DNA of 64,000 bases from Streptomyces tuirus (GCA_018195615.1 JAGTPG010000002.1:1116001-1180000); one strand, 5' to 3'; positions 19,024 through 29,699 are shown, counted from the first letter of the stretch. Translations and numbers: made by a program. The notes: generated from the sequence alone by a model not told the origin.

Positions 19024-20561
19024 ATGCTGCTGCACCGGCTGGCCCGAGTGTCCCAGGAGGTCGCCGCCACCTCGGCGCGGTCCCGGAAGACCGCCCTGCT
19101 CGCGGAGCTGTTCCGGGAGGCCGAGGCGGACGACGTGCCGATCGTCATCCCCTACCTGGCGGGACGGCTGCCGCAGGGCCGGATCGGCGTCGGCTGGAAG
19201 GTGCTGAGCCGCCCGGTCGCCCCGGCGGCCGAGCCGGGCCTGACCGTAGGGGAGGTGGACGCGCGGCTGTCGCGGCTCGCCGGGGTCTCCGGCCCGGGCT
19301 CCCAGGCGGAACGGGCCCGGCTGGTCGGGGAGTTGATGGGCGCGGCCACCGAGGACGAGCAGCGGTTCCTGATCGGGCTGCTCACCGGCGAGGTGCGGCA
19401 GGGCGCGCTGGACGCGGTCGCGGTCGAGGGCCTGGCCCAGGCGACCGGGGCACCCCCGGCGGACGTACGCCGTGCGGTGATGCTCGCGGGCTCCCTGCAG
19501 ACGGTGGCCGGGGCACTGCTCGCGGACGGCCCCGCCGCGCTGGACCGCTTCCGCCTCACGGTCGGCCGCCCGGTCTGGCCGATGCTGGCGCACAGCGCCT
19601 CGTCGGTCGCCGAGGCGGTGGCCAAGCTCGGCGCCTGCGCGGTCGAGGAGAAGCTGGACGGCATCCGCGTCCAGGTGCACCGGGACGGCGAGACGGTACG
19701 GCTCTACACCCGCACCCTCGACGACATCACCGACCGGCTGCCCGAAGTGACGGCCGCCGCGCTGGAGTTGCGGGGTGAGCGGTTCATCCTGGACGGCGAG
19801 GTGATCTCCTTCGACGAGGGCGGACGCCCCCGCTCGTTCCAGGAGACCGCCGGGCGGGTCGGCTCCCGCACGGACGTGACGACGGCCGCGCGCACGGTCC
19901 CGGTCTCCCCCGTCTTCTTCGACGCGCTGTCCGTCGACGGCCACGACCTGCTCGACCTGCCGTTCGCCGAGCGCCACGCCGAGCTGGCCCGCCTCGTCCC
20001 CGAGCCGATGCGGGTGCGCCGCACGACCGTGTCCGGCCCGGACGACCCGCACACGGCGGAGGAGTTCCTCGCCGAGACGCTGAAGCGCGGCCACGAGGGC
20101 GTCGTCGTCAAGGCGCTGGACGCCCCCTACAGCGCGGGCCGGCGCGGCGCGTCCTGGCTGAAGGTCAAGCCCGTGCACACCCTCGACCTGGTCGTCCTGG
20201 CCGCCGAGTGGGGCCACGGCCGCCGCACCGGCAAGCTCTCCAACCTCCACCTGGGCGCCCGCACCGCCGACGGCGGCCTCGCCATGCTCGGCAAGACCTT
20301 CAAGGGCATGACCGACGCGATGCTGACCTGGCAGACCGAACGGCTCCAGCGGCTCGCCGTCGAGGACAACGGCCACGTGGTGACCGTACGCCCGAGCTCG
20401 TCGTCGAGATCGCCTACGACGGCCTCCAGCGCTCCACCCGCTACCCGGCCGGGGTCACCCTGCGCTTCGCCCGCGTGGTGCGCTACCGCGAGGACAAGCG
20501 CCCGGAGGACGCCGACACGGTGGAGACACTGCTGGCCGCGCACCCGGAGGTGAGCCCGTGA
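19024..20561 (+). CDS. ATP-dependent DNA ligase (one frameshift)
   Basis: 512-residue ATP-dependent ligase of the archaeal/LigB type, in addition to the NAD ligase every bacterium carries. The N-terminal half is the DNA-binding domain. The nucleotidyltransferase core starts at [16 protein letters not shown], whose Lys is the AMP-accepting residue, then [21 protein letters not shown] and ASWLKVKP. The OB-fold follows. A missing C at 20391-20393 shifts the last 55 codons; the repaired end runs [17 protein letters not shown] 19024 is preferred to GTG 19009 (homologs start MLL..LA.VS). The stop overlaps the Nudix gene start. It probably seals nicks during repair. Confidence 0.93.
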
Positions 20562-21016
20562 AGCGCAGTGCCGGCCTGCTGCTCTTCCACCGCACCGGCG
20601 ACGGCCTCGAGGTACTGCTCGGCCACATGGGCGGCCCGTTCTTCGCCCGGCGCGACGCAGGGGCGTGGACCATCCCGAAGGGCGAGTACGAGCCCGACGA
20701 GTCCGCCTGGGCGGCGGCCCGCCGCGAGTTCGAGGAGGAGCTGGGGCTGCCGCCGCCCGACGGCGAGGCGATCGGCCTGGGCGAGGTCCGGCAGTCCAAC
20801 GGCAAGATCGTCACGGCCTGGGCGATCGAAGCGGACGTCGACCCGGCGACGATCGCGCCCGGCACGTTCCGGATGGAGTGGCCGCCGAGGTCGGGGCAGC
20901 TTCAGGAGTTCCCCGAGCTGGACCGCGTGGCGTGGTTCGGCCTCGACCGGGGCCGCGAGGTGATCGTCAGGGCGCAGGCGGCGTTTCTCGACCGCCTGGC
21001 GGAGCACTCGCCCTGA
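20558..21016 (+). CDS. Nudix hydrolase, MutT-like
   Basis: 152 aa. The Nudix box [22 protein letters not shown] is complete. N-terminal [11 protein letters not shown] and [21 protein letters not shown] resemble the family hydrolysing nucleotide or dinucleotide polyphosphates such as Ap4A. GTG 20558 overlaps the ligase stop by 4 bp (GTGA), so it is made together with the DNA ligase. It could remove damaged nucleotides or adenylylated by-products; the link to repair is inferred from position only. Confidence 0.88.
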   Translation: MKRSAGLLLFHRTGDGLEVLLGHMGGPFFARRDAGAWTIPKGEYEPDESAWAAARREFEEELGLPPPDGEAIGLGEVRQSNGKIVTAWAIEADVDPATIAPGTFRMEWPPRSGQLQEFPELDRVAWFGLDRGREVIVRAQAAFLDRLAEHSP

Positions 21017-21092
21017 GGAGACCCTCCCGCGTTGCGCTCACCTCCGCCGCGCGGGAAGGTCGAGACACAGCCCGCACCGAGGGAGGTCAGCC

Positions 21093-22478
21093 ATGCCCAT
21101 CGCAACGGTGAACCCGGCGAACGGCGAGACGCTCAAGACGTACGAGGCCATGGGCGAGGAGGAGATCGGGCGCCGGCTCCAGCTCGCGGAGGCCACGTTC
21201 CGTACGTACCGGACGACGACGTTCGACGAGCGAGCGCGGCTGCTGCACAGGGCGGCCGACCTTCTCGAAGAGGACCAGCAGGACATCGCCCGCGTGCTGA
21301 CCACCGAGATGGGCAAGCCGATCCAGCAGGCCCGGGCCGAGGCGGCGAAGTGCGCCAAGGCGATGCGCTGGTACGCCGACCACGCCGAGGAACTGCTCGC
21401 CGACGAGGAACCCGCCGACGCCGACGTCAAGGACTCCGGCGCCTCACGCGTGCGGGTGCGCTACCGGCCGCTCGGCCCGGTGCTGGCGGTGATGCCGTGG
21501 AACTTCCCGCTCTGGCAGGTGGTGCGCTTCGCGGCGCCCGCGCTGATGGCCGGGAACGTGGGCCTGCTCAAGCACGCCTCCAACGTCCCGCAGACCGCCC
21601 TCTACCTGGAGGACCTGTTCCACCGGGCGGGCTTCACCGAGGGCTGTTTCCAGACCCTGCTGATCGGCTCTGCCGCGGTCGACGACATCCTGCGCGACGA
21701 GCGCGTCAAGGCCGCCACGCTCACCGGCAGCGAGCCGGCGGGCCGCGCGGTCGCCTCCACCGCCGGGGAGATGATCAAGAAGACGGTGCTGGAGCTGGGC
21801 GGCAGCGACCCGTTCATCGTCATGCCCTCCGCGGACATCGACCGGGCCGCCAAGGTCGCGGTGACCGCACGGGTGCAGAACACCGGGCAGTCCTGCATCG
21901 CCGCGAAGCGGTTCATCGTGCACACGGACGTCTATGACGCCTTCGCGGAGCGGTTCGCCGAGGGCATGAAGGCACTGAAGGTCGGCGACCCGATGGCCGA
22001 CGACACGGAGGTCGGGCCGCTCTCCAGCGAGCAGGGGCTGCGCGATCTGGAGGAACTGGTCGACGATGCGGTGCGCGGTGGCGCGGAGGTGCTGTGCGGC
22101 GGTGAACGGCCGGACGGGCCCGGCTGGTACTACACGCCGACGATCCTCGCCGGGATCAGCCGCGAGATGCGGATCCACCGGGAGGAGGCCTTCGGGCCGG
22201 TCGCCACGCTCTACCGGGCGGGCGACCTGGACGAGGCCGTGCTGATCGCGAACGACTCGCTGTTCGGGCTGAGTTCGAACGTGTGGACGCGGGACGAGGC
22301 GGAGGTCGACCGGTTCGTCCGGGACCTGGAGGCCGGTGGCGTGTACTTCAACGGGATGACGGCGTCGCACCCGGCGTTCCCGTTCGGCGGGGTGAAGCGG
22401 TCCGGGTACGGGCGTGAGCTGTCCGGGCACGGAATCCGCGAGTTCTGCAACATCACGACTGTTTGGCATGGTGCGTGA
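21093..22478 (+). CDS. gabD: NADP-dependent succinate-semialdehyde dehydrogenase
   Basis: 461-residue aldehyde dehydrogenase, oxidising succinate semialdehyde to succinate (end of the GABA shunt). Catalytic Cys in NTGQSCIAAKRF, Glu in VLELGGSDPF, cofactor region PWNFPLWQVVRFAAPALMAGN, and the terminal SGYGRELSGHGIREF. Length and GNVGLLKHASNVPQ fit the short GabD group. ATG 21093 has GGGAGG 6 nt upstream. No GABA transaminase is adjacent; the aldehyde could equally come from other catabolism. Frame intact. Confidence 0.88.
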   Translation: MPIATVNPANGETLKTYEAMGEEEIGRRLQLAEATFRTYRTTTFDERARLLHRAADLLEEDQQDIARVLTTEMGKPIQQARAEAAKCAKAMRWYADHAEELLADEEPADADVKDSGASRVRVRYRPLGPVLAVMPWNFPLWQVVRFAAPALMAGNVGLLKHASNVPQTALYLEDLFHRAGFTEGCFQTLLIGSAAVDDILRDERVKAATLTGSEPAGRAVASTAGEMIKKTVLELGGSDPFIVMPSADIDRAAKVAVTARVQNTGQSCIAAKRFIVHTDVYDAFAERFAEGMKALKVGDPMADDTEVGPLSSEQGLRDLEELVDDAVRGGAEVLCGGERPDGPGWYYTPTILAGISREMRIHREEAFGPVATLYRAGDLDEAVLIANDSLFGLSSNVWTRDEAEVDRFVRDLEAGGVYFNGMTASHPAFPFGGVKRSGYGRELSGHGIREFCNITTVWHGA

Positions 22479-22503
22479 GTGTTGCGGGGCTACGATCCCG
22501 TCT

Positions 22504-22746
22504 GTGAACCGCGAAGTGACTCTGCCGTTGATCGTCGACGACCGCGGGGCCTTGCAGGTGGCTGCGGCCGATGTGAGCAAGCTGCTTCGGACGGTGGGGG
22601 GCCGGTGGCTGCGTCTGGTGGAGGCCGGGGAGGAGGGGCTGGACGAGGACACGGTGGCAGCGTTGACGATCGAGCTCGCGAAGCTGGCCGACCGGATCGA
22701 TGTGGCGTGCATCGCGCACAGCAGTGGGGGTGCTCCGCGCCCCTAA
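22504..22746 (+). CDS. DUF6213 family protein
   Basis: An 80-residue soluble protein: start GTG 22504 (VNREVTLPLIVDD), body ADVSKLLRTVGGRWLRLVEAGE and a helix TVAALTIELAKLADRIDV. I recognise it as the Streptomyces DUF6213 family, function unknown. Its stop overlaps by 4 bp the stop of the converging TenA gene, and a GCCCC-TAA-GGGGC hairpin lies over both stops. Confidence 0.8.
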   Translation: MNREVTLPLIVDDRGALQVAAADVSKLLRTVGGRWLRLVEAGEEGLDEDTVAALTIELAKLADRIDVACIAHSSGGAPRP

Positions 22747-22751
22747 GGGGC
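22739..22751. terminator. Short hairpin over two converging stop codons
   Basis: GCCCC-TAA-GGGGC with the stop codons of DUF6213 (+) and TenA (-) in its loop. Symmetric, so it may act on both strands. The stem is short and lacks a T-run. Confidence 0.45.
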
Positions 22752-23409
22752 CGGTTCCGCCAGGGTCGACCAGAACATCGCCTCGTAGTGGTGAAGCAGG
22801 CGGCCGTACCGGTGTGCTCGTGTCTCGTCGAGGCGGCCGGTGTCCAGCCCAGCCTGTACGGCTGACACCGCCCTTTCGTCGAGTTCGGGGCCGGGCTGGC
22901 GAAGAAGTCGAAGAAGGCGCACGCCTCGTCGTCGAAGCCGTAGTGATCCCGCAGCGCCTGGGCGATCGTCGCGCAATAGCCTCCCCATTCCGAGAAGTTG
23001 ACTGTGAGAGCCAGGACGGCGTCCGCGGGCGAGCCGTTCAGGGACAGCCAGGCGACGTACGCGGGATAGGCCTGGCAGCCCGGCAGCGGCTCGTACGAAG
23101 CCGCCTCCGGCTCGCCGACGTCGCACGCCTGCGCGAGCGAGGGCAACAGCTCCTCCGCGAGTGCCTCGCCGTCGGCCAGCATCCGGAAGAAGGCCGCGGC
23201 CTCCGGGTCGGTCACGAGGGAGCGCTCGGCCAGATGCTGGAAGGCACGGCGGTCCGCGGGATCACCCAGGTCTGTTCCAGCGCGAGTGCGGCGAGGGCTG
23301 TGAGCGGGGCCTCGCCGCGGGCGATTCGGGGGACCAGGGGATTGGAGCGGGGGTCCGGGGCGAGTCGGGCGGTGGTCGTCCTCAGCAGGTCCCGTGCCGT
23401 GCGCGTCAT
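22743..23409 (-). CDS. TenA/thiaminase-II-like protein (two frameshifts)
   Basis: 222 aa after repair, all-helical TenA fold. Start [12 protein letters not shown] at ATG 23409. Typical features: [53 protein letters not shown] and [14 protein letters not shown]. Bases appear to be missing at 23258-23260 and 22887-22890. The fold is often annotated as a transcriptional regulator, but TenA proteins are aminopyrimidine hydrolases that salvage thiamine breakdown products. The usual nucleophilic Cys cannot be placed with certainty, so the activity is open. No thiamine gene is adjacent. Confidence 0.72.
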
Positions 23410-23692
23410 CGCGTCCTCCGTCGGTGCGGGTGTCGGGGCGGGTCCGCTCCGAGCCTGGCACGGCGTCCCCGGTACGGAGTAGTACGGCGCGAACTCGGCG
23501 TCCCACCGGGTGATGCCGGGTGGACCACCCCTTGAGGCGACGAGATGAACGAAGACTCGATCGCCCAAACCGTGCCGGGCCTGCGGCCCACCGTGCCCGC
23601 CGTGCTCGCCGGAGAGATGCCCTTCGGGGCGGGCCCGCTGATCCGCGGCCCGGGGCCCTTCCCGTGACGTGGTGAGGCCAGGGTCTGGCCGC

Positions 23693-24917
23693 CTACCGGA
23701 TCGGCACCCCGCCAACGTACGCGCGATCACCAGCCGCTGGATCTCGCTCGTGCCCTCGAAGATCGTGTAGATGGCCGCGTCGCGGTGCATCCGCTCGACC
23801 GGGTACTCGCGGGTGTAGCCGTTGCCGCCCAGGATCTGGATCGCCTGCCCCGTCACCTTCTTCGCCGTCTCGCTCGCGAACAGCTTGGACATCGAGCCCT
23901 CGGCAGCCGTGAACGGCTTCCCGTTGACCGCCATCCAGGACGCCCGCCACACCAGCAGCCGTGCCGCGTCGATGGAGGTCCGCATGTCGGCGAGCTGGAA
24001 GGCGACCCCCTGGTTGTCGATGATCGGCCGCCCGAACTGCTCCCGCGTCATGGCGTAGTCGAGGGCCACCTCGTACGCGGCCCGGGCGGTGCCCACCGCC
24101 ATGGCTCCGACGGCGGGGCGACTCGCCTCGAACGTGGCCATCGCCGCGTTCTTGACGCGCTCCCCGCCCTGCTTCGCCTTCTCCCGTGCCCGGGCGAGCC
24201 GCTCGTCCAGCTTCTCCTTGCCGCCGAGCAGGCAGGAGCCGGGAACGCGCACGTTGTCCAGGATGACCTCGGCGGTGTGCGAGGCGCGGATGCCGTGCTT
24301 CTTGAACTTCTGGCCCTGCGCCAGCCCGGGGGTGCCCGGCGGGACGATGAAGGAGGCGTGGCCCTTGGAGCCAAGCTCCGGGTCGACGACCGCGACCACG
24401 ACATGGACGTTGGCGATGCCGCCGTTGGTCGCCCAGGTCTTGGTGCCGTTGATCACCCACTCGTCCTTGGCCTCGTCGTACACGGCCCGGGTGCGCATGG
24501 AGGCCACGTCGGAGCCGGCGTCGGGCTCGGAGGAGCAGAAGGCGGCGACCTTGACGTCGTTCGCGTCGCCGTACATCTGGGGGATCCAGGTGCCGATCTG
24601 CTCCTCGGTGCCGTTGGCGAGGACGCCGACAGCGGCGAGCCCCGTGCCGACGATGGAGAGCGCGATGCCCGCGTCGCCCCAGAACAGCTCCTCCATCGCC
24701 ATCGGTATGCCGAGGCCCGTGGGGTCGAAGTACTGCTGGGCGTAGAAGTCCAGGGAGTAGATGCCGACCTTGGCGGCCTCCTGGATGACCGGCCAGGGAG
24801 TCTCCTCACGCTCGTCCCATTCGGCGGCCGCGGGCGGATCACATCGGCCGCGAAGCCGTGCAGCCAGTCCCGGACCTCCTTCTGTTCGTCGTTGAGCTCC
24901 ATGGTGAACTCGGCCAT
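23693..24917 (-). CDS. Acyl-CoA dehydrogenase (two frameshifts)
   Basis: 408 aa after repair, typical of catabolic acyl-CoA dehydrogenases. Motifs: [71 protein letters not shown] and [19 protein letters not shown]; the Glu of FEGTSE is the catalytic base region. Start [12 protein letters not shown] at ATG 24917 (GAGGGG upstream). Bases appear to be missing at 24832-24834 and 23707-23710; the latter restores the end LAGVPIR. Divergent from a TetR gene that probably represses it, with palindromes between. Role: first step of fatty-acid beta-oxidation. Confidence 0.93.
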
Positions 24918-24950
24918 GTCGGTCCCCTCCAGCGGCGGCACAACGTGCCT

Positions 24951-25016
24951 GTTACTTGCGGTAACACCAGTCTGTTACCGGCTGGTAGTCGAAGTCAACT
25001 CCTACCGACCGGTCGG
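24951..25016. promoter_or_regulatory. Candidate TetR operators between the dehydrogenase and its regulator
   Basis: Two inverted repeats lie in this divergent region. GTTAC-TTGCG-GTAAC (24951-24965) is followed by a GTTACC half-site (24974-24979). CCGACCGGTCGG (25005-25016) is a perfect 12-bp palindrome of the kind often bound by TetR proteins that control fatty-acid genes. Both are placed to cover the two promoters. Confidence 0.55.
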
Positions 25017-25095
25017 CACCCTTTCGGTGTCCAGGGCATGTTTGAGTGTTAGTTTGCGCAGGCGTCATCGAAAACAGCACGGGTGGGGAGAGCAC

Positions 25096-25740
25096 ATGGA
25101 CACCACGCAGCGGACCGATCAGCAACGGTCCGCCGACCGCCGACGGCGTGAGCTGCTCGAGGCCGCCGACCGAGTGGTGCTGCGCGACGGCCCGCAGGCC
25201 TCGATGAACGCGATCGCGGCGGAGGCCGGCATCACCAAGCCGATTCTCTACCGGCACTTCGGTGACAAGGGCGGACTTTACGCAGCCCTTGCCAAACGGC
25301 ACACCGACGCGCTGCTGGACTCGCTGCGGGCGGCGCTGGACGCCCCGGCGGACCGGCGGGAGCGGGTCGAGGCGACGCTCGACACGTACCTCGCGGCGAT
25401 CGAGGCGCGGCCTCAGGTGTACCGGTTCCTCATGCATCCGGCGGAGGGGAGCCAGCCGGGGGATCCGGGGTTCGATGTCGGCAAGCACAGTGCGCCGTTG
25501 CTGCGGCGGATGGGTGAGGAGCTCGCCCAGGTCATCGAGGAGCGGCTGGACCTCGGGCCGGGTGGGCAGCAGCTGGCGCGGGTGTGGGGGCACGGGATCG
25601 TCGGCATGATGCATGCGGCCGGGGACTGGTGGCTGGGGGAACGTCCCTGTTCTCGTGCGGAGTTGGTGCGGAGTTTGGCTGATCTGTTGTGGGGTCGGCT
25701 TGCGGCTGCGGGGGATCGGATGGGTGGTCCGGGGTTCTGA
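25096..25740 (+). CDS. TetR-family regulator
   Basis: 214 aa. N-terminal helix-turn-helix at residues about 15-60 (RRRELLEAADRVVLRDG...MNAIAAEAGITKPILYRHFGDKGGLY). The C-terminal ligand domain has a long helical run (RERVEATLDTYLAAIEARPQVYRFLMHP) of the fatty-acid-regulator type. ATG 25096 follows GGGGAG. Divergent from the acyl-CoA dehydrogenase, which suggests acyl-CoA-responsive repression. Frame intact. Confidence 0.92.
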   Translation: MDTTQRTDQQRSADRRRRELLEAADRVVLRDGPQASMNAIAAEAGITKPILYRHFGDKGGLYAALAKRHTDALLDSLRAALDAPADRRERVEATLDTYLAAIEARPQVYRFLMHPAEGSQPGDPGFDVGKHSAPLLRRMGEELAQVIEERLDLGPGGQQLARVWGHGIVGMMHAAGDWWLGERPCSRAELVRSLADLLWGRLAAAGDRMGGPGF

Positions 25741-25766
25741 CCGTCGCGTGTCGCCTGCGGGCCGCC

Positions 25767-25797
25767 GGGGGCTGGTCGCGCAGTTCCCCGCGCCCCT
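25767..25797. repeat. Streptomyces intergenic palindrome (GGGGCTGGTCGCGCAGTT type)
   Basis: The core GGGGCTGGTCGCGCAGTT followed by CCCCGCGCCCC is a repeat that I recognise from the ends of many Streptomyces genes. Here it lies between converging genes (TetR + and deformylase -), where it could terminate both. Confidence 0.65.
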
Positions 25798-25804
25798 GGG
25801 TGCC

Positions 25805-26350
25805 TCACCGCACCCTGCGCCAAGAAGCCCTGGCCACCTGTCGCATCAGCCTGCGGTGGCGCCAGCCGCTCAGGTGATCGGCGTAGACGCGGCCCTCCAC
25901 ATGGTCGCACTCGTGTTGAAGGCACCGGGCGAAGAAGCCTGTGCCATGGACGGTGACGGGCTCTCCCGTCACCGTGAAGCCCTCGACGACCGCGTGGTCG
26001 TAGCGTTCCGTGCCCGCTTCCAGGCCCGGGAGGGACAGGCAGCCCTCCGGGCCGCGGATCACCACGCCGTCCGTTTCGACGAGGCGGGGGTTGACCACGT
26101 GGCCCAGGTGGCGGACGTCCTCGTCGTCGGGGCAGTCGTAGACGAAGACCCGCAGCGACTCGCCGATCTGGTTGGCGGCGAGGCCGACGCCCCGGGCGGC
26201 GTACATGCTGGCGAACAAGTCCTCGACGAGCCGGGCCAGTTCGGGGCCGAAGTCGGTGACCTCCGCGCAGGGCGTGTGCAGGACGGGATCGCCGTGCAGG
26301 GTGAGGGGTCTCACGCGGCCGTGGGCGCCGGGGATGGGGCTCTGTCGCAT
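25805..26350 (-). CDS. def: Peptide deformylase
   Basis: Removes the N-terminal formyl group from new proteins. 181 aa with all three motifs: GVGLAANQIG, EGCLSLPG (metal Cys) and QHECDHVEG (metal His and catalytic Glu region). The third motif reads HECDH, matching HExxH. Start ATG 26350 (MRQSPIPGAHGRVRPLTL) agrees with homologs, although a GTG at 26389 is in frame. Streptomyces carry several deformylases and this is probably an accessory copy. Frame intact. Confidence 0.93.
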   Translation of the reverse strand: MRQSPIPGAHGRVRPLTLHGDPVLHTPCAEVTDFGPELARLVEDLFASMYAARGVGLAANQIGESLRVFVYDCPDDEDVRHLGHVVNPRLVETDGVVIRGPEGCLSLPGLEAGTERYDHAVVEGFTVTGEPVTVHGTGFFARCLQHECDHVEGRVYADHLSGWRHRRLMRQVARASWRRVR

Positions 26351-26508
26351 GGCGGCAAGAGTAAGGTCCTGTCGGTCCGCGCCTTCCACACGAGTTCGCC
26401 ACAGTGCCGCGGTTCGGGAGTGCTAATGGATCTCGATAGGCTGAGGTCCACACCACGTGGCCGTCAGGCTTCAAGGCGCGGCGCGTACGCAAGGAGGATC
26501 GAGAACTG

Positions 26509-27745
26509 ATGGCAGGCAACTCGGACCCGCTCTCGCCGCGGCCAAGCTGGCCGTGACCGCGGGCAAGGCGGTCGCAGCGGCATCCCGCGCCGCAGGGCGC
26601 GGCAGCGGTTCGGTGATCGGCGGCCGGGTGGCGCTCAAGCTCGACCCCGACCTCCTCGCCCGGCTCGCCCAGAACCTGGACGTGATCCTGGTCTCGGCGA
26701 CCAACGGCAAGACCACCACCACCCGGCTCATCGCCGAGGCCCTGCGCGCGGCCGGGCCGGTCGTCTCCAACGCGCTCGGCGCCAACATGCCGGCCGGTAT
26801 CACCTCGGCGCTCGCGGGCAGCTCGGACGCCAGGTACGGCGTCATCGAGGTCGACGAGAAGTACCTCGCCGGTGTCGCCCGGGACACCGCCCGAAGTGCA
26901 TCGCGCTGCTCAACCTCTCCCGCGACCAGCTCGACCGCGCCGCCGAGACCCGCATGCTCGCCGAGAACTGGCGGGAGGGGCTCGCCGGTTCCAAGGCCGT
27001 GGTCGTGGCCAACTGTGACGACCCGCTGGTGGTGTGGGCGGCGTCCTCCTCCCCGAACGTGATCTGGGTCGCCGCCGGCCAGATGTGGAAGGACGACGCC
27101 TGGTCCTGCCCGTCCTGCGGCGGTGTGATGCAGCGCCCGGGCGACGACTGGTACTGCGGCGAGTGCGGCTTCCGCCGTCCGACGCCGAGCTGGGCGCTCT
27201 CCGGCGACCACGTCCTCGACCCGCACGGCTCGGCCTGGCCGATCCACCTCCAGCTGCCCGGCCGCGCCAACAAGGCGAACGCCGCCTCCTCGGCCGCCGT
27301 CGCCGCCGTGTTCGGAGTGCCGCCGCAGGTCGCGCTGGAGCGCATGTACCAGGTGCAGGCGGTGGCCGGGCGGTACGACGTCGTCCAGTTCCAGGGCCGT
27401 GACCTCAGGCTCCTGCTCGCCAAGAACCCGGCCGGCTGGCTGGAGACGTTCTCCCTGATCGACCAGCCGCCCGCGCCGGTCATCCTCTCCGTGAACGCGC
27501 GCTCCGCCGACGGCACCGACACCTCCTGGCTGTGGGACGTCGACTACACGCGCCTGACCGGCCACCCGATCTGCGTGGTCGGTGACCGGCGGCTGGACCT
27601 GGCGGTGCGCCTGGAGGTCGCCGACCAGCACTTCCAGGTCTACGAGAACCTCGACCAGGCCGTGGCGGCGTGCCCGCCGGGCCGGATCGAGGTCATCGCC
27701 AACTACACGGCGTTCCAGGACCTGCGCCGCCGCGTCGGCAACTGA
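26509..27745 (+). CDS. murT: Lipid II isoglutaminyl synthase, MurT subunit (two frameshifts)
   Basis: 412 aa after repair. Mur-ligase fold with the ATP loop VSATNGKTTTTRL and a Cys4 zinc ribbon (CPSCGG...CGECG) characteristic of MurT, then the MurT C-terminal domain (GRANKANAASSAAVAAVFG...). With GatD it amidates the alpha-carboxyl of D-Glu in lipid II peptide using glutamine. ATG 26509 has AAGGAGG at 26491-26497. Bases appear to be missing at 26540-26541 and 26890-26892. gatD starts 23 bp downstream; the pair is one unit. Confidence 0.93.
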
Positions 27746-27768
27746 GCACGAGACGTCAGGGGACTTTT

Positions 27769-28497
27769 GTGAGCGACAACCAACTGCGGGTCGTCTGGAT
27801 CTATCCCGACCTGCTCAGCACCTACGGCGACCAGGGCAACGTCCTCGTCGTGGAGCGCCGGGCCCGGCAGCGCGGTCTGGACGTGGCCCGGCTGGACGTG
27901 CGCAGCGACCAGCCGATCCCGACCTCCGGCGACATCTACCTGATCGGCGGTGGCGAGGACCGTCCGCAGCGGCTCGCGGCCGAGCGGCTGCGCCGGGACG
28001 GCGGTCTGCAGCGGGCCGTGGAGAACGGCGCCATCGTGTTCTCCGTCTGCGCCGGCTACCAGATCCTCGGCCACGAGTTCATCAACGACCTCGGCCAGCG
28101 CGAGCCCGGCCTCGGCCTGCTCGACGTGGTGTCCGTGCGCGGCGAGGGCGCGCGGTGCGTCGGTGACGTGCTGGGCGACGTCGACCCGCGCCTCGGCCTG
28201 CCGCCGCTGACCGGCTTCGAGAACCACCAGGGCGTCACCCACCTCGGCCCCACCGCCCGCCCGCTCGCCCAGGTCCGCTTCGGCAACGGCAACGGCACGG
28301 GCGACGGCACGGAGGGCGCGTACAACGACACCGTCTTCGGTACGTACATGCACGGCCCCGTGCTCGCGCGCAACCCGCTGATCGCGGACCTGCTGCTGAA
28401 GCTGGCCCTCGACGTCAACGCGCTGCCGCCGACCGACGACCGCTGGTACGAGGCCCTGCGCAACGAGCGCATCGCGGCTGCCCAGCAGCCTGCCTGA
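27769..28497 (+). CDS. gatD: Lipid II isoglutaminyl synthase, glutamine amidotransferase subunit
   Basis: 242-residue class I amidotransferase. The Cys nucleophile lies in [11 protein letters not shown] and the catalytic His in [22 protein letters not shown] and [11 protein letters not shown] are GatD-specific. It releases ammonia from glutamine for the adjacent MurT. GTG 27769 follows AGGGGA. Frame intact, unlike murT. Confidence 0.94.
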   Translation: MSDNQLRVVWIYPDLLSTYGDQGNVLVVERRARQRGLDVARLDVRSDQPIPTSGDIYLIGGGEDRPQRLAAERLRRDGGLQRAVENGAIVFSVCAGYQILGHEFINDLGQREPGLGLLDVVSVRGEGARCVGDVLGDVDPRLGLPPLTGFENHQGVTHLGPTARPLAQVRFGNGNGTGDGTEGAYNDTVFGTYMHGPVLARNPLIADLLLKLALDVNALPPTDDRWYEALRNERIAAAQQPA

Positions 28498-28675
28498 CGT
28501 ACGCGTCAACGTCCTGGTCAACAGCCCGTCTGACGGCACATCCGCACAGGTGAGCGGGGTCGTCCAGCAGGCGGACGCATGGTTCGGCCCCGCCCCTCCT
28601 GCCGCTAGGGTGGCGGGGATCGAGCCGGACGGCGTGGTCCGGCCCCGGCCCACTGTTGAGAAGGTATTTCGGGCT

Positions 28676-29699
28676 ATGCGCATTGGTGTCCTCACGTCCG
28701 GCGGCGACTGCCCCGGCCTGAACGCCGTCATCCGGTCCGTCGTGCACCGCGCCGTCGTCGACCACGGCGACGAGGTCATCGGCTTCCGGGACGGTTGGAA
28801 GGGCCTCCTGGAGTGCGACTACCTCAAGCTCGACCTCGACGCGGTGGGCGGCATCCTCGCCCGCGGCGGCACGATTCTCGGGTCCTCCCGGGTCCAGCCC
28901 TCCCATCTGCGGGACGGTGTGGAGCGGGCCAAGGGCCATGTCGCGGAACTCGGCCTCGACGCGATCATCCCCATCGGGGGTGAGGGCACGCTCAAGGCCG
29001 CCCGGCTGATGTCGGACAGCGGTCTGCCCGTCGTGGGTGTGCCGAAGACCATCGACAACGACATCGCGGTCACGGACGTCACCTTCGGCTTCGACACGGC
29101 CGTGGGTGTGGCGACCGAGGCCCTGGACCGGCTGAAGACCACCGCCGAGTCCCACCAGCGGGTCCTCGTGGTCGAGGTCATGGGCCGGCACACCGGCTGG
29201 ATCGCGCTGCACTCCGGCATGGCGGCCGGTGCGCACGCCATCGTCGTTCCCGAACGGCCCTTCGACATAGAGGAACTGACCAAGCGGGTCGGCGAGCGGT
29301 TCGAGGCGGGCAAGCGCTTCGCGATCGTCGTGGCGGCGGAGGGGCCAAGCCGAAGCCCGGGACCATGGAGTTCGACGAGGGCGGCAAGGACATCTACGGG
29401 CACGAGCGGTTCGCCGGGATCGCGCGTCAGCTGTCGGTGGAGCTGGAGCGGCGGCTGGGGAAGGAAGCCCGGCCGGTGATACTCGGGCATGTGCAGCGGG
29501 GTGGTACGCCGACCGCTTACGACCGGGTGCTTGCCACGCGGTTCGGGTGGCATGCGGTGGAGGCCGTGCACCGGGGGAGTTCGGGCAGATGACCGCGCTG
29601 CGGGGGACCGACATCGTGATGGTGCCGTTGGCCGAGGCGGTGGAGACGCTGAAGACGGTGCCGGAGGAACGGTACGACGAGGCGGAGACCGTTCTCTGA
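28676..29699 (+). CDS. pfkA: 6-phosphofructokinase (two frameshifts)
   Basis: 341 aa after repair. Phosphorylates fructose 6-phosphate in glycolysis. Motifs: [43 protein letters not shown] (catalytic Asp), [14 protein letters not shown] and [14 protein letters not shown]. The GGEGT loop is usual for actinobacterial PfkA rather than the GGDGS of E. coli. Bases appear to be missing at 29341-29344 and 29573-29577; without the second one the last 40 residues are lost. S. coelicolor has three such genes; this is probably one of the paralogs. The ribosome binding site is weak. Confidence 0.93.

Noticed and set aside
18232-20376. 714-codon minus-strand ORF opposite the oxidoreductase and DNA ligase genes
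   Set aside because: Shadow ORF; no domain motif, while the opposite strand encodes clear families.
23545-23667. 40-codon plus-strand ORF beginning [13 protein letters not shown] with a GAGG upstream
   Set aside because: Short, Pro/Gly-rich, unlike any family I know, and lies between two minus-strand genes in a GC palindrome-rich spacer. Evidence is too weak for a gene.
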